This document shows positions 63,621 through 64,000 of a DNA stretch of 64,000 nt, piece after piece. The position numbers and the translations under genes were made by a program. Numbering within the stretch: position 1 is the first letter of the stretch; the number at the start of each line of letters is the position of its first letter. The notes beneath the pieces are model-generated. The model saw nothing but the letters and a program-made list of their open reading frames with translations. It did not search any database and was not told where the DNA came from. The stretch is from Thermococcus chitonophagus (lineage in GTDB: Archaea > Methanobacteriota_B > Thermococci > Thermococcales > Thermococcaceae). The stretch lies in contig NZ_CP015193.1 of the NCBI RefSeq assembly GCF_002214605.1, forward strand, positions 1,282,978-1,346,977. Reading direction: 5' to 3'.

Positions 63621-64000
63621 CCTCTCTATTTCATTCCATATTTTTTCTGCAAGTTCCCTCTTCTTCATCTTTGGCAGATCCTTAACTCTACCCTTCGTTA
63701 CGATAACGACCTTGTTTTCCTCGCTTCCAAAGGCCTCCAGCGTGTTTCCAACAACCATGTCGCTCTTGGCTCTCTCTATCTGCCTCTTTGCTTCATCTAC
63801 TAGCTTGTCCATGGATGTCTCGGCCTTAAAACCAACTAGGAATACATCTGGCTGAATCTCTTTTATCCTGTCTATTATCTTCGGAGTAGGCTCAAGCTCC
63901 AGTAAAATCCTCTGACCGCTCTTTATCTTTTCCTGAGCCTTTACTTTAGGCCTGAAATCACTCACGGCTGCAGCCATTATCACAACATCATACTTCTTCC
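63612..64000 (-). CDS. coaBC: CoaBC, phosphopantothenate-cysteine ligase domain (C-terminal end, truncated by the window)
   Basis: The frame is open through the right edge, and the visible part covers about 129 residues of the C-terminus. KKYDVVIMAAAVSDFRPKVK and ELEPTPKIIDRIKEIQPDVF, LVGFKAETSMDKLVDEAKRQ and VVGNTLEAFGSEENKVVIV match the CoaB half of CoaBC, which joins phosphopantothenate to cysteine and, with CoaC, makes phosphopantetheine in coenzyme A synthesis. The first Met in the visible frame is internal. It converges with mbxN with a 9-base overlap. Confidence 0.9.
   Translation of the reverse strand, partial: KKYDVVIMAAAVSDFRPKVKAQEKIKSGQRILLELEPTPKIIDRIKEIQPDVFLVGFKAETSMDKLVDEAKRQIERAKSDMVVGNTLEAFGSEENKVVIVTKGRVKDLPKMKKRELAEKIWNEIERLL

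Overview
This window comes from a hyperthermophilic archaeon of the order Thermococcales, almost certainly a Pyrococcus. Protein sequences such as the GltPh-type aspartate transporter, Hjc, the alanine aminotransferase, GatD/GatE and eS19/eS17/eL40 are typical of Pyrococcus. The gene starts use GGTG-type Shine-Dalgarno sites or short leaderless leaders, with archaeal TATA boxes, tRNA genes encode CCA, and one 5S rRNA gene stands apart from 16S/23S. I cannot fix the species. Several proteins differ from my recollection of the P. furiosus and P. horikoshii orthologues, so another species is likely.

Layout. 1-0.5 kb: end of GMP synthase subunit A, overlapped on the other strand by a C/D-box guide RNA. 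0.4-9.7 kb: a minus-strand operon of six prepilin-like secreted proteins plus a DUF2101 membrane protein. 9.8-15.7 kb: a second minus-strand operon with two large secreted proteins, a CetZ tubulin and a membrane protein. 15.8-22.3 kb: Lhr-type helicase, Hjc resolvase, a membrane-anchored surface protein, DUF447, a PRC-barrel protein, eS19 and a YhbY-type RNA-binding protein. 22.3-26.2 kb: a low-GC, decayed stretch with a frameshifted secreted serine protease, three tRNA genes (Thr, Ser, Cys) and a broken methyltransferase. 26.2-42.6 kb: housekeeping genes (alanine aminotransferase, Nog1, GcvH, eS17, eL40, methylmalonyl-CoA mutase, a class V aminotransferase, GltPh-type transporter) mixed with conserved archaeal unknowns, tRNA-Lys and 5S rRNA.

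42.6-46.3 kb: two tandem C/D-box sRNAs, a vapBC locus with a dead toxin, GatE, an orphan DUF104 antitoxin and a stable RNA hairpin. 46.3-53.8 kb: GatD, a glycogen-debranching-type enzyme, a fucose-isomerase-like protein divergent from a PfkB sugar kinase, and a tetraether-lipid-synthase-type radical SAM protein with a small partner. 53.97-63.6 kb: a complete 13-gene Mbx (MBS) operon, the ferredoxin-dependent membrane sulfane-sulfur reductase/ion pump, with SurR-like sites at its promoter. The window ends inside coaBC.

How genes work together: the Mbx operon forms one respiratory complex, with a Mrp-type antiporter half (A-H'), a quinone-reductase-like membrane arm (M) and an iron-sulfur/catalytic arm (J, K, L, N). 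GatD and GatE together make Gln-tRNA(Gln). The two surface operons at 0.4-15.7 kb look like a linked cell-envelope module of pseudopilins, adhesin-like proteins and a tubulin-like cytoskeletal protein. The least described items are the CetZ/surface-protein operon, the prepilin-like operon and three guide RNAs recognisable from box motifs.
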